From a virus, in the IMG/VR virus record IMGVR_UViG_3300031227_000512, positions 1 to 21,237 of that record: DNA of 21,237 nt. One strand, written 5' to 3'. The notes under the pieces are model-generated. The model was not told where the DNA came from and made no database searches. It saw only the letters and a program-made list of their open reading frames with translations. Both the position numbers and the translations under genes were made by a program. Positions 1 through 6,075 of this stretch are shown here, one piece after another (position 1 is the stretch's first letter; each line of letters begins with the position of its first letter).

Positions 1-93
1 TTCAGGTGGAGTGTAGATTTGAGCGAACTTGCCCATCACTCTTACTCTCGGTCTTCCCTTTGGAACTGGTGTTCCTGGTATTGTTATCTTCAT
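1..93 (-). CDS. rusA: RusA-type Holliday junction resolvase, N-terminal part (cut by left edge)
   Basis: Only the first 31 codons are in the window. They read as a short beta strand followed by IPGTPVPKGRPRVRV and then YTPPE, which is the opening signature of the RusA family (G-x-P-x-PKgRPR, then YTP). RusA proteins are small homodimeric nucleases that resolve four-way DNA junctions and are common in phages. The start ATG at 91-93 is preceded by GGAGAACAG, a good SD sequence. A resolvase fits the recombination genes (annealing protein and exonuclease) encoded upstream in the same direction. The catalytic aspartates lie beyond the edge and cannot be checked. Confidence 0.82.
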   Translation of the reverse strand, partial: MKITIPGTPVPKGRPRVRVMGKFAQIYTPPE

Positions 94-160
94 TCTGTTC
101 TCCGAAGTCTGTAATCCTGGCACAGCCTTTCTGTGCTTTGTAGGATACTTTGGGCTTCAT
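2..160 (-). CDS. Possible small ORF overlapping the RusA start out of frame
   Basis: A 52-codon ORF starts at ATG 160, overlapping the TGA of the preceding gene as ATGA, the coupling used throughout this region. It begins MKPKVSYKAQKGC. Its last 31 codons share DNA with RusA in another frame, where the sequence becomes Asn/Ser/Lys-rich and unconvincing. Either only the first part was ever meaningful, or the ORF is chance. No function is suggested. Confidence 0.3.
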   Translation of the reverse strand: MKPKVSYKAQKGCARITDFGEQNEDNNTRNTSSKGKTESKSDGQVRSNLHST

Positions 161-690
161 TTGATGCCTTTTCTCTTCAATTTTTGAAGGATCTTCAGCA
201 GTTTACTTTGTTCTTCTTTGTTGAGTTCCTTGAACACTGGCTCCCTGATTTCTGCTTTGGTCCTGAGCCATACGTTTATGAACCATATTTCTTTTGTGTC
301 CTTGTCTGCGATTGCCTTCCTGGCATTTGTCAGCAGTCCTTCGTGTCTCATCTTGATGTAGTCTTCTGCTTGCTTCTTTTCACTCTCTTCAGATATTGGT
401 GTGAGCTTATCAATGACTTCCTGGCATTCCTTTTCCTGCTTGGCCATCTTCTCTTTGTAATCTTCAGATTGTGCATCCTTGAACATCTTCAGGGCTTCTT
501 CATTCTGCCGGATCAGACTTTTGAATGTATTTGCCTTCCAGAATAAGTGTGTTGTTTGTTTCTGGATCACTTTAACATCCCCATTTGCCTGAACTTCGTA
601 TGAGATATCTTCATCGATTACTTCCTGCTTGTATGGCTGCGGCTTCTTCTCTTCTTCCTGTTGCATCTTCTGCATAATTTCTCCACTCAT
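157..690 (-). CDS. Unknown hydrophilic helical protein, 177 aa
   Basis: I do not recognise this protein. It is strongly charged and mostly helical, with long Glu/Lys/Gln runs consistent with coiled coil in the second half, and has no cysteine pairs for metal or membrane segments. The start is supported by the leader AAGGGGGAAGCAAAAA just upstream, a strong SD shared almost exactly with the gene starting at 1647. Its ATG overlaps the stop of the preceding winged-helix gene (ATGA), so the two are probably translationally coupled. The context is the early DNA-metabolism block. Confidence 0.85.
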   Translation of the reverse strand: MSGEIMQKMQQEEEKKPQPYKQEVIDEDISYEVQANGDVKVIQKQTTHLFWKANTFKSLIRQNEEALKMFKDAQSEDYKEKMAKQEKECQEVIDKLTPISEESEKKQAEDYIKMRHEGLLTNARKAIADKDTKEIWFINVWLRTKAEIREPVFKELNKEEQSKLLKILQKLKRKGIK

Positions 691-1100
691 TTTTTGCTTC
701 CCCCTTTGACTTTTGACTTCTTTTCTGGCCAGACTGTTCCCCTTGCTTCTGAATCACTTAATCCTTCAGAAATTAGTTGATCATATTCTTTCTTCTTTTC
801 AATCTCTTCTGTTGTCTCTGGATCTGTTGGTCCTTCAGGTTCCTTCCAGTTTTCATCCAAATCCATAAGCTCTGCCAGCTTCATAGTGATTGCTTCGCCT
901 TTCTTTGTCAACTTGATCTGATAGTCTCTTCCTGGCTTATCCTTGTCAATGATTCCTTCTTTGTGCCACTGCTCCAATACTGTCCTTAAATGACCGGCAT
1001 TGGCATCTACTCTTCTTGCAAGTTCATCTATTTGTGTTGTCTCTCCGGTCATGCTGACCAAGAGTTTAGCATATTTTTGGTTATATACAAATCTCTTCAT
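687..1100 (-). CDS. Winged-helix (MarR-like) DNA-binding protein, 137 aa
   Basis: Residues about 8-75 look like a winged helix: a first helix (NQKYAKLLVSM), a helix-turn-helix (IDELARRVDANAGHLRTVLEQ) and a wing with IIDKDKPGRDYQIKLTKKG, as in MarR-like archaeal regulators. The C-terminal half is acidic then Lys-rich and probably disordered. A GTG at 1109 could also start the frame, but the SD AAGGAGC lies right against it. ATG 1100 is ten bases from that SD and is preferred. It sits directly downstream of the histone gene. A role as transcription regulator is inferred from the fold only. Confidence 0.8.
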   Translation of the reverse strand: MKRFVYNQKYAKLLVSMTGETTQIDELARRVDANAGHLRTVLEQWHKEGIIDKDKPGRDYQIKLTKKGEAITMKLAELMDLDENWKEPEGPTDPETTEEIEKKKEYDQLISEGLSDSEARGTVWPEKKSKVKGGSKK

Positions 1101-1131
1101 GTTATTCACGCTCCTTTGTTTTTTAGAGACT

Positions 1132-1317
1132 TTAAAGGTCCCTGCACATTATTGTTGTTCTTCCGTTCTCGACTGCTCTTTCACAGGCCTTCTCTATTAT
1201 TGACTCTACTTCCTTTGTCAAAGCACTTGCTAATTTTGAAGATACATTTAATGCTTTTCCTTCCTTTGTTTTTGCAAGCTCAATAATCTTACTTGCCACT
1301 ATTAATGTTTTTACCAT
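1132..1317 (-). CDS. Minimal archaeal histone-fold protein, 61 aa
   Basis: The layout matches a single histone fold: helix 1 (IVASKIIELAK), a long central helix (about residues 25-50, SKLASALTKEVESIIEKA) and the hallmark loop GRTTI followed by the start of helix 3, CRDL. Archaeal histones carry the same A-x-x-G-R-x-T-(I/V)-x-x-x-D-(I/L) pattern. The chain ends right after the Asp-Leu, as in short DUF1931-type histones of DPANN and other archaea. A six-residue KTKEGK insertion separates helices 1 and 2. Family members dimerise and bind or wrap DNA. Here it may compact viral DNA or modulate host chromatin (inference). ATG 1317 follows GAGGCG, with a TATA-like box about 25 bases upstream. Confidence 0.78.
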   Translation of the reverse strand: MVKTLIVASKIIELAKTKEGKALNVSSKLASALTKEVESIIEKACERAVENGRTTIMCRDL

Positions 1318-1334
1318 ACGGACTTCGCCTCGTT

Positions 1335-1347
1335 GATTTATATGAAA
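1335..1347 (-). promoter_or_regulatory. Possible TATA box for the histone gene
   Basis: On the minus strand the sequence TTTCATATAAATC lies about 25 bases before the histone ATG. That spacing would give a transcript starting at or very near the start codon, so a leaderless mRNA is possible alongside the SD-like GAGGCG. This is pattern recognition only. Confidence 0.35.
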
Positions 1348-1356
1348 TTGATTTGC

Positions 1357-1647
1357 TCACTTGGATCCCTTCTTTTTCTTTTTTTCTGTCAGTTGTGTAT
1401 TCAAGAATATAATCTTTGGAATTGTCCAGCGCATCTGTCTTGCTGCTTCTTCGAATGCTCCCTTTGCTATCTTGATGTCTTCATCGCTTGCTCCTGGCAT
1501 TGGACATATGTATGTCTTGCTCTGATCTAATGATTCAAGTCTTTCTGCCAGCTTAGCACTGTGCATGTCAATTGCCTTACTTATCTTGATCATCTCATTC
1601 ACTGTTTTTCTCTTTGTCCAGAACCACATCCTAAGTTTTTTTAACAT
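1357..1647 (-). CDS. Unknown small protein, 96 aa
   Basis: This protein is unrecognised. The N-terminus is basic with aromatic residues (MLKKLRMWFWTKRK), the middle is helical, and a motif PGASDEDIKIAKGAFEEAAR precedes a C-terminal strand and a Lys tail (EKKKKKGSK). It has no cysteine pair and no membrane segment. The start is fixed by TAAGGGGGAAGCAAA immediately upstream, almost the same leader as the gene starting at 690. It overlaps the end of the preceding zinc-ribbon gene by 17 bases in another frame. Confidence 0.8.
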   Translation of the reverse strand: MLKKLRMWFWTKRKTVNEMIKISKAIDMHSAKLAERLESLDQSKTYICPMPGASDEDIKIAKGAFEEAARQMRWTIPKIIFLNTQLTEKKKKKGSK

Positions 1648-1885
1648 TTTGCTTCCCCCTTAGTCCATTCAAATATTGACAGACTTTCGTTGCATCTCCT
1701 GGAATCCCATATGGTCCATGACTCTTCATGGCCAATCCGTATTCACTCTTTTTCTTGATCTTGCTTGTCTTCCTGCAGGTCTCATATTTGCAAGTGTATG
1801 TTCCATGAAGTATTCCTGTCCTGAGTTCCTTGGTTCCCCATCTGCCACATCGAGTGCATCTAAAAACATAAAAGGATCCACTCAT
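1631..1885 (-). CDS. Zinc-ribbon protein, 84 aa
   Basis: The chosen start gives MSGSFYVFRCTRCGRWG, with a first CxxC knuckle at residues 10-13 and a second cysteine pair in YTCKYETCRK (CxxxxC), a treble-clef or ribbon-like zinc site. The C-terminal part holds a GIPGDATKVCQYLNGLRG segment. Start 1885 overlaps the preceding stop (ATGA) and has GGAGAAAG six bases upstream. Longer in-frame starts would overlap the preceding gene heavily. Proteins of this sort often bind nucleic acid or bridge proteins, but no specific role can be assigned. Confidence 0.78.
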   Translation of the reverse strand: MSGSFYVFRCTRCGRWGTKELRTGILHGTYTCKYETCRKTSKIKKKSEYGLAMKSHGPYGIPGDATKVCQYLNGLRGKQNVKKT

Positions 1886-2205
1886 TTCTTTCTCCATTTC
1901 TTTATCTTCTGTGTTTGTTTGTTTCCGCACTTCAAGCATTCGAAGTATTTGATTACATGCGTTTCTGTAATCTCGGTCTTGTCCATGTCCTGGCGCATTG
2001 TATTCAGTTTGCAACTGCAACATGGCTCGAATAATTCATCACGATCTTGGTCCTGAATTATGTCTCCCCTTTGGAATTTCTCATATGTACATTCCTGGCA
2101 CATGATGTGACTTTTTCCTTTTGATTCAAAGCTGTTGCAATCTCTTAATTCTCCGCATCTTTCACAGTTTCTTTTGATGGTTCCAATGATCCTAATCTTT
2201 CCCAT
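1882..2205 (-). CDS. Zinc-binding protein with three Cys-pair knuckles, 107 aa
   Basis: Cysteine pairs occur at CERCG, CQEC, CCSC and CLKCG across the chain, enough for two zinc ribbons: an N-terminal one (CERCG with CQEC) and a C-terminal one (CCSC with CLKCG). The tail is Lys-rich. ATG 2205 has GGAGAAAAGG upstream and lies within the last codons of the preceding small zinc-ribbon gene. The C-terminal ribbon resembles the general C-x-x-C...C-x-x-CG nucleic-acid-binding ribbon. The function is unknown. Confidence 0.82.
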   Translation of the reverse strand: MGKIRIIGTIKRNCERCGELRDCNSFESKGKSHIMCQECTYEKFQRGDIIQDQDRDELFEPCCSCKLNTMRQDMDKTEITETHVIKYFECLKCGNKQTQKIKKWRKK

Positions 2206-2320
2206 CCTTTTCTCCGAAGTCCTTTGCTGTTCCTACTCTGCCGCATGCATGACATCTGAATACTGTTGTGTATCCTGAATCTGGATATACTTCGATGCTC
2301 CCACAGTTTGGGCAGTTCAT
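2192..2320 (-). CDS. Zinc-ribbon microprotein, 42 aa
   Basis: This gene encodes MNCPNCGSIEVYP, then FRCHACGRVG, a complete CxxC...CxxC rubredoxin-like knuckle pair in a 42-residue chain. Its ATG overlaps the stop of the HTH gene upstream (ATGA) and its 3' end overlaps the next gene by 14 bases. Both are typical of the polycistron. It is one of several viral micro-ribbons here. The function is unknown, but structural integrity is plausible because all four ligands are present. Confidence 0.78.
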   Translation of the reverse strand: MNCPNCGSIEVYPDSGYTTVFRCHACGRVGTAKDFGEKDGKD

Positions 2321-2514
2321 TTTGTTTCTGTGTATCTCTTCTGTTGTATTGCTCTCTTGGTCCTTCCGAGCTTCTTTGCAATTGCTTCATCGCTTGCTCC
2401 GTTAATGGACATTTCTCTCAATAAAAATTCATCTGCTTTTTTCCAATCTTCTCCATGATGGCTCTCTTCAATTCTGAATCCGATTGCCTTCAGGATCCTT
2501 TTAATCCAGTTCAT
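2317..2514 (-). CDS. SANT/Myb-like helix-turn-helix protein, 65 aa
   Basis: The C-terminal half has the spacing of a SANT/Myb or phage-type HTH: a tryptophan (EDWKKADEFLL), then INGASDEAIAKKLGRTKRAI and QQKR, as in domains that scan for sites with a (A/S)-x-x-(L)-x-R-(T/S)-x-x-A(I/V) recognition helix. The start is supported by GAGGTGCAACA before ATG 2514. It probably binds DNA. It overlaps the preceding gene by 14 bases and the next by 4. Confidence 0.75.
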   Translation of the reverse strand: MNWIKRILKAIGFRIEESHHGEDWKKADEFLLREMSINGASDEAIAKKLGRTKRAIQQKRYTETK

Positions 2515-2875
2515 TGTTGCACCTCATATTGTTTGCTATTTCTCTTACTGATTTGATTCTGCGCTGCAGGCCCTTGAGTCTTTCTTCCAGGCTCTCAGCA
2601 TAAAAATCCATTTGATTTGCGTTGGTCACATATCCGAATCCCTTGCTCATGCTCATTATGGGTTCTTTGTCTATCTCCAGAAGTAGTGTGATCGCTTTTC
2701 TTACTTCGACTTGTGTTCCCCTGGTTGGGAATACACATTTGATTGCGATTTGTTTTGCTGTGAAGAACTTGCCTGTATGATTTTTAAGAAATAAAAGGAT
2801 CGGCTGCCTGTATTCCTGAGTCTCGTTACTATTTAGCAGCTGATCCCTTGGTACTGTGCTGTAGATATTGTCCAT
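2501..2875 (-). CDS. Winged-helix protein, 124 aa
   Basis: Residues about 22-75 form a winged-helix-like segment: RQPILLFLKNHTGKFFTAKQ, a helix pair ending RKAITLLLEI, and a wing SMSKGFGYV with the Gly-Tyr hairpin. A C-terminal helix of about 35 residues (AESLEERLKGLQRR) could be a coiled coil for dimerisation. Similar two-part proteins occur in phage replication/regulation blocks, but no assignment is made. The start codon follows the preceding stop by one base and its SD is weak, so translation is probably coupled. Confidence 0.75.
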   Translation of the reverse strand: MDNIYSTVPRDQLLNSNETQEYRQPILLFLKNHTGKFFTAKQIAIKCVFPTRGTQVEVRKAITLLLEIDKEPIMSMSKGFGYVTNANQMDFYAESLEERLKGLQRRIKSVREIANNMRCNNELD

Positions 2876-2876
2876 C

Positions 2877-3059
2877 TTACTGGCCCAACCTCATCAGCTT
2901 TTTCTTGATCTTGTCCACGTCTGTTCGTCCTTTGAAGTCATAAATCATAAATGATCGCATCTTCTCGACTTTGTGGTTCTTCGTTTTCAGTTCTCTGATC
3001 AGTACCCTGTACTTCCTTACTGGTTTGCCTATGGCTACGTGGTCTTTCGCATTTACCAT
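2877..3059 (-). CDS. Unknown basic protein, 60 aa
   Basis: This small basic protein begins MVNAKDHVAIGKPVRKYRVL and carries a central YRVLIRELKTKNHKVEKMRS and a C-terminal VDKIKKKLMRLGQ. It has no cysteines and no membrane segment. ATG 3059 overlaps the preceding TAA as TAATG. The layout of strands followed by a helix could be a small RNA- or DNA-binding fold, but I do not recognise it. Confidence 0.7.
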   Translation of the reverse strand: MVNAKDHVAIGKPVRKYRVLIRELKTKNHKVEKMRSFMIYDFKGRTDVDKIKKKLMRLGQ

Positions 3060-3397
3060 TAAAAATTCCTCAACACTACGTTTGTGTCAGGCATATCTCC
3101 GCCTGGTGGTTTAGGCCCTGTTTCCATCAGCTTGGGTGCGATTCCACTATCGATGATCTCTATCTGTTGGCAGTCGAATGTCTCTGCTGCTTGTACTTTT
3201 AGGTCTTTGCCCAGTCCTTGTGGCTTTACTATGTACTGCACGCATCCGTTCAGGAATATCACTTTGCCTGTTGCTATCCCTACGAATCCTGTCACTCTGT
3301 CCTTCAGTCTGAATCCCAGTGGTATGTTCTTTAGGTCCATTCCGCTGAAGTCATCCTTCACTACTTTCTTTCCCTTCTTTGCTTTTATTTTTTTCAT
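3059..3397 (-). CDS. Phage-conserved small protein with SH3-like core, 112 aa
   Basis: The segment LKDRVTGFVGIATGKVIFLNGC followed by VQYIVKPQ and, later, TFDCQQIEI matches a small protein I recall from many tailed phages ("D-x-V-T-G-F-x-G-I-A...LNGC" family), whose function is not established. Gly and alternating hydrophobics suggest an SH3-like barrel. The N-terminus is very basic and the C-terminus Pro-rich. The start follows GGAGATACGAGACC, a variant of the shared GGAGNNGATACGA leader. Family recognition is from memory. Confidence 0.75.
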   Translation of the reverse strand: MKKIKAKKGKKVVKDDFSGMDLKNIPLGFRLKDRVTGFVGIATGKVIFLNGCVQYIVKPQGLGKDLKVQAAETFDCQQIEIIDSGIAPKLMETGPKPPGGDMPDTNVVLRNF

Positions 3398-3675
3398 GGT
3401 CTCGTATCTCCTTGGTTTTTGTATCTGTCTTTTGCCGGATCATAGTCCGGACTGTTCTTCCAGGCTTCATAGTTAGCCTGTTTTTGCGCATAGTATCTAA
3501 TTTGCTTTTTCTCGTTCATTTGTTCGATATGATACTGCTTGCTTTCTTCGATCTTCCGTAGGTTTGCGCACTCCAGTCTGATTTGTTGCATCTTGTAATC
3601 GTGCCACATGACTATGAGCTTTTTTCCATAATCATATCCCATCTGCAGACATCCTAATAATTCGTTTTTTTCCAA
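3394..3675 (-). CDS. Unknown helical protein, 93 aa (TTG start)
   Basis: This is a largely helical, Gln/Lys/Glu-rich protein (EKKQIRYYAQKQANYEAWKN) with two cysteines far apart and no recognised domain. The initiator appears to be TTG at 3673-3675, placed directly after the preceding TAA and seven bases from AAGGTGG, a good SD. No closer ATG exists in frame near the SD. The 3' end overlaps the next gene by 4 bases. Confidence 0.72.
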   Translation of the reverse strand: MEKNELLGCLQMGYDYGKKLIVMWHDYKMQQIRLECANLRKIEESKQYHIEQMNEKKQIRYYAQKQANYEAWKNSPDYDPAKDRYKNQGDTRP

Positions 3676-4221
3676 TTAAACCACCTTTTCTTCTATCTGC
3701 TTTGTCATGAGTTTGTCTGTCAGTTTGTCTACTGTCTCATTTATTCGCTTCTTAATCAGTTCATCTGTTGTTGGTGAGTTTCCGCTTCCCATCATCACAT
3801 GCTTGATTTCTGAATCTATGGAATAACAGAGTTCCTTGCTTACTTTCAGTTCATAATTCAGGGTTTTGTTCATGCTTCCTACTACTTCATGGACCACTGT
3901 CCGTATCACTCCTTGGAAGACTTCCTTGGTCACGTTCCTGGCTATTGTCTCCATGTGTTCGCTCAATCCTACTTCATTCATCTTCCTGGTTATCGTTGTG
4001 TCTATTGCTGTGAAGATGTGCTTCTTGAATTTCTCCAAGAACTCCATATTTTCGAATATCTCTGCTGCAGTGTTCTTTAGGTCTTCCCTGATCAGCGCTG
4101 TTTTTTGTTCCATGACATTCAGCATATGCTCCTTTGCACTCTGCAATATTGTTCTTGTATGTACCGATAGTCCTGCTCTGATCCTGGTATCTATCATTTC
4201 CATGTCTGTTTCACTCAACAT
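3676..4221 (-). CDS. Unknown long helical protein, 181 aa
   Basis: The chain is almost entirely amphipathic helix with Met, Thr and charged residues and no obvious catalytic motif. Stretches such as KFKKHIFTAIDTTITRK and KRINETVDKLTDKL suggest coiled-coil oligomerisation. ATG 4221 is preceded by GAGGTGATAAG, one of the clearest SDs here, and overlaps the stop of the SWIM-nuclease gene by 7 bases. A scaffold or accessory replication role could be imagined, but nothing in the sequence shows it. Confidence 0.8.
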   Translation of the reverse strand: MLSETDMEMIDTRIRAGLSVHTRTILQSAKEHMLNVMEQKTALIREDLKNTAAEIFENMEFLEKFKKHIFTAIDTTITRKMNEVGLSEHMETIARNVTKEVFQGVIRTVVHEVVGSMNKTLNYELKVSKELCYSIDSEIKHVMMGSGNSPTTDELIKKRINETVDKLTDKLMTKQIEEKVV

Positions 4222-4772
4222 CTTATCACCTCGATCTTGATGCCATCTGGATACTCTTCGGCTTTCTTCATTATCGATTCGTTGCTTTCTGTTTTGACCA
4301 CTTCTATTGCTGTGAAGTTATCCAGGACAAGTATGTCTGCTCTTCCGCCTGTCTTGAATATGGCTTCAGTCACGAAGTGTTTGCCTTCGCTTAGTAGTCT
4401 TTTGCATATCTCTTCCTTCTTGGTCCTGTGTGCCGGTGACTCTCCTGTTGATGATCTCACTTCATTCAGTTGTCTGTTGCTCGGTCTTACAAGACTCATG
4501 CAGGCATTTCTCTTGACCTGGATCATCTTCTCACTTCCTGTTGTGATCTTGATATTTCCATACTGAATTATGTTATTAAAGACTGCAAGAATATGACTAC
4601 AGATTTCTCCCCTGGCCACTCCTTGTGCTCCCATGTAGTTGCAGTCACATCCTACTTGAATACTCACACTGTGCTCTTCGTTTTCAGATTCTACTTTAAA
4701 GAAATGCATCCGGCCACTGAATTCATGAGTGACCTTATGCTTGAGTGCTCTCTTCTGTAGGTAATTCGCCAT
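4215..4772 (-). CDS. SWIM zinc finger fused to a PD-(D/E)XK-like nuclease domain, 185 aa
   Basis: Residues 42-60 contain C42-x-C44...C58-x-H60, the SWIM zinc-finger signature CxCx(n)CxH. Residues about 117-185 resemble a restriction-endonuclease-like fold: helix EEICKRLLSEGKHFVTEA, strand RADILVLD with D146, then AIEVVKTES with E157 and K160, then a helix ending EEYPDGIKIEVI. The acid-Lys spacing (E-x-x-K) deviates from the canonical (D/E)-x-K, so activity is uncertain. SWIM domains bind DNA or proteins and are known in SWI2/SNF2 and archaeal contexts. Start 4772 has GGAGAAGATACGA directly upstream and overlaps the preceding gene by 38 bases. Confidence 0.72.
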   Translation of the reverse strand: MANYLQKRALKHKVTHEFSGRMHFFKVESENEEHSVSIQVGCDCNYMGAQGVARGEICSHILAVFNNIIQYGNIKITTGSEKMIQVKRNACMSLVRPSNRQLNEVRSSTGESPAHRTKKEEICKRLLSEGKHFVTEAIFKTGGRADILVLDNFTAIEVVKTESNESIMKKAEEYPDGIKIEVIRC

Positions 4773-4977
4773 TCGTATCTTCTCCGATCCATTGGATCTT
4801 CTTATGGTCTGTTGGTGATTCCTGGATCACTTTCTCTATTTTCATTAAGTAGTCGATGTTGTCCAGGATAGTTGGATAATTCTGTTTTAATTCGTCCCGC
4901 AGTTCGGTCCTGGAGAATACCTTACTGGCATTCTCCTTCATGAACTCTCTGAGGTCTTTAAGATGTCTTACGCCCAT
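4735..4977 (-). CDS. Winged-helix protein, 80 aa
   Basis: The pattern HLKDLREFMKENASKVFSRT, ELRDELKQNYPTILDNIDYL and MKIEKVI followed by KIQWIG reads as three helices and a wing, a small winged-helix domain similar to those opening many archaeal regulators. A short acidic tail (ESTQA end) follows. ATG 4977 is preceded by GAGGGATTACAA. It sits between the annealing protein and the SWIM-nuclease gene, so it may regulate or assist recombination (inference). Confidence 0.75.
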   Translation of the reverse strand: MGVRHLKDLREFMKENASKVFSRTELRDELKQNYPTILDNIDYLMKIEKVIQESPTDHKKIQWIGEDTNGELPTEESTQA

Positions 4978-4987
4978 TTGTAATCCC

Positions 4988-5869
4988 TCACTTTTTCTTG
5001 ATTTGTGTGTCCTCTGGGTAGTCTTCTCCTTTGAAAACTTTGAGGCCTATTCCATGCATCGCTATTGCTTTGGCGAAGCATCTTTGTATGTTTTTGTTTA
5101 TTAACATTACATCGAGTTCTGTGTCTTTTGCTGCTTGGTTCTTGTTGGTCATCACTGGTAGGTGTACTGTGTGTGTGATTCCTTTGACCTTCACACTCAC
5201 TTTGACAAATGCTCCCATCTTATCATCGTTTATGTAAGGCATCCCTGTCTTCTCATCTTCATGCACATGGTATGTCGCTGTTGGATGTAGTGACTTTAGT
5301 TTGCTCCAGACTTCTGCCCAGCTTGCATATGTCAACTTCATTGGTCCCTTCACTGCTGTCTCGACTTTTAGTTGTTCCATCTCCTGGAAGGTCTTCTTGT
5401 CGTACTTGTCTCTGTCCATTTCATCCTTCATCTTTCCAAGCATTCCGAGAAGTGCTTTTGGTCCCAGTCCATCTTCAGGTCCGTATTTCATATCACTCAT
5501 GTCTTCTCCGTTTTCAGGCACATGACATGGTCCTTCTTCTTTTTCTTGAGACTTTGCTTCGTCTTCTTCAAGCACTTTTGGATCCGGTTCTTCAGGATCC
5601 TCTCCATCGATGATCTGTTCATCTTCGATGTCTTCTACTTCCACTGCCTCTTCTTCCCCAGCTTCTAATAAGACCATGCTGCTGAACTCGGTCTTCTTTC
5701 CTTGCACAAGCATTATCTCTACTTGCTTGCCTTTGTATTCTTCTTTGACCATTTCCTTGGCTTCATCTGTTGCCGGATTGTACCATGTCTCAGGTTGGTC
5801 TTCAAACTTACAGCCTTTTGCGCCACTTTTTGCTATGTACTTCAGAATTCCTATTTTGTTTTTTTCCAT
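4988..5869 (-). CDS. sak: Sak-type (DUF1071, Rad52-superfamily) ssDNA annealing protein with extra N-terminal domain, 293 aa
   Basis: Residues about 179-293 match the DUF1071/Sak pattern: TYASWAEVWSKLKSLHP, MPYINDDKMGAFVKVSVKV, LPVMTNKNQA, then NIQRCFAKAIAMHGIGL and FKGEDYPED. Such proteins coat and anneal single strands in phage recombination. Residues 1-65 (from MEKNKIGILKYIAKSG through VEIMLVQG) form a separate beta-rich, possibly OB-like domain, joined by an acidic linker of about 85 residues. The frame extends upstream to 5965, but the promoter P1 lies in that part. ATG 5869 with GGAGTGATACGA before it is the real start. The exonuclease two genes upstream is the expected partner. Confidence 0.85.
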   Translation of the reverse strand: MEKNKIGILKYIAKSGAKGCKFEDQPETWYNPATDEAKEMVKEEYKGKQVEIMLVQGKKTEFSSMVLLEAGEEEAVEVEDIEDEQIIDGEDPEEPDPKVLEEDEAKSQEKEEGPCHVPENGEDMSDMKYGPEDGLGPKALLGMLGKMKDEMDRDKYDKKTFQEMEQLKVETAVKGPMKLTYASWAEVWSKLKSLHPTATYHVHEDEKTGMPYINDDKMGAFVKVSVKVKGITHTVHLPVMTNKNQAAKDTELDVMLINKNIQRCFAKAIAMHGIGLKVFKGEDYPEDTQIKKK

Positions 5870-5932
5870 TCGTATCACTCCATTTGTTATATTTTGGGGT
5901 TTTGTCCCATAGTTCATATGTGTAATGTCTAA

Positions 5933-5959
5933 CTTTATAAAAGTTTCGATTTGTACTAC
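5933..5959 (-). promoter_or_regulatory. Promoter P1 (copy 1 of a 27-bp repeated promoter)
   Basis: On the minus strand this reads GTAGTACAAATCGAAAC followed by TTTTATAAAG. CGAAAC is a BRE and TTTTATAAA a TATA box. The motif is 24/27 identical to P2 (9455-9481) and 23/27 to P3 (11228-11254). A start of transcription about 25 bases downstream would give a leader of about 40 bases before ATG 5869. The upstream AGTAC block, beyond what BRE/TATA needs, may bind a regulator. Confidence 0.75.
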
Positions 5960-6075
5960 TCCCATATGATTTTGTAACCTGTAGCGGTTATATTTCCTTC
6001 CTCATCATAGTCATCTTCATCAATTATTTCTTTGACTCTTAGTGGTTTTACTGTTCCTTGTTTTTCAGTTATCAT
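5956..6075 (-). CDS. Acidic microprotein, 39 aa
   Basis: The chain begins MITEKQGTVKPLRVKEIID and ends in a strongly acidic stretch EDDYDEEGN before KIIWE. The ATG lies 11 bases inside the end of the exonuclease gene and the TAG stop lies within promoter P1. Acidic patches of this sort are found in DNA mimics and in SSB-like tails, but that is speculation. Confidence rests on its position between tightly packed genes. Confidence 0.5.
   Translation of the reverse strand: MITEKQGTVKPLRVKEIIDEDDYDEEGNITATGYKIIWE

Noticed and set aside
2145-2390. Minus-strand ORF of 81 codons in another frame
   Set aside because: Arg/Ser/Gln-rich composition, no SD, and it overlaps three better genes, including a zinc-ribbon microprotein.
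5870-5965. N-terminal extension of the annealing protein from 5965
   Set aside because: This part contains promoter P1 and lacks an SD. ATG 5869 has the conserved leader directly upstream.
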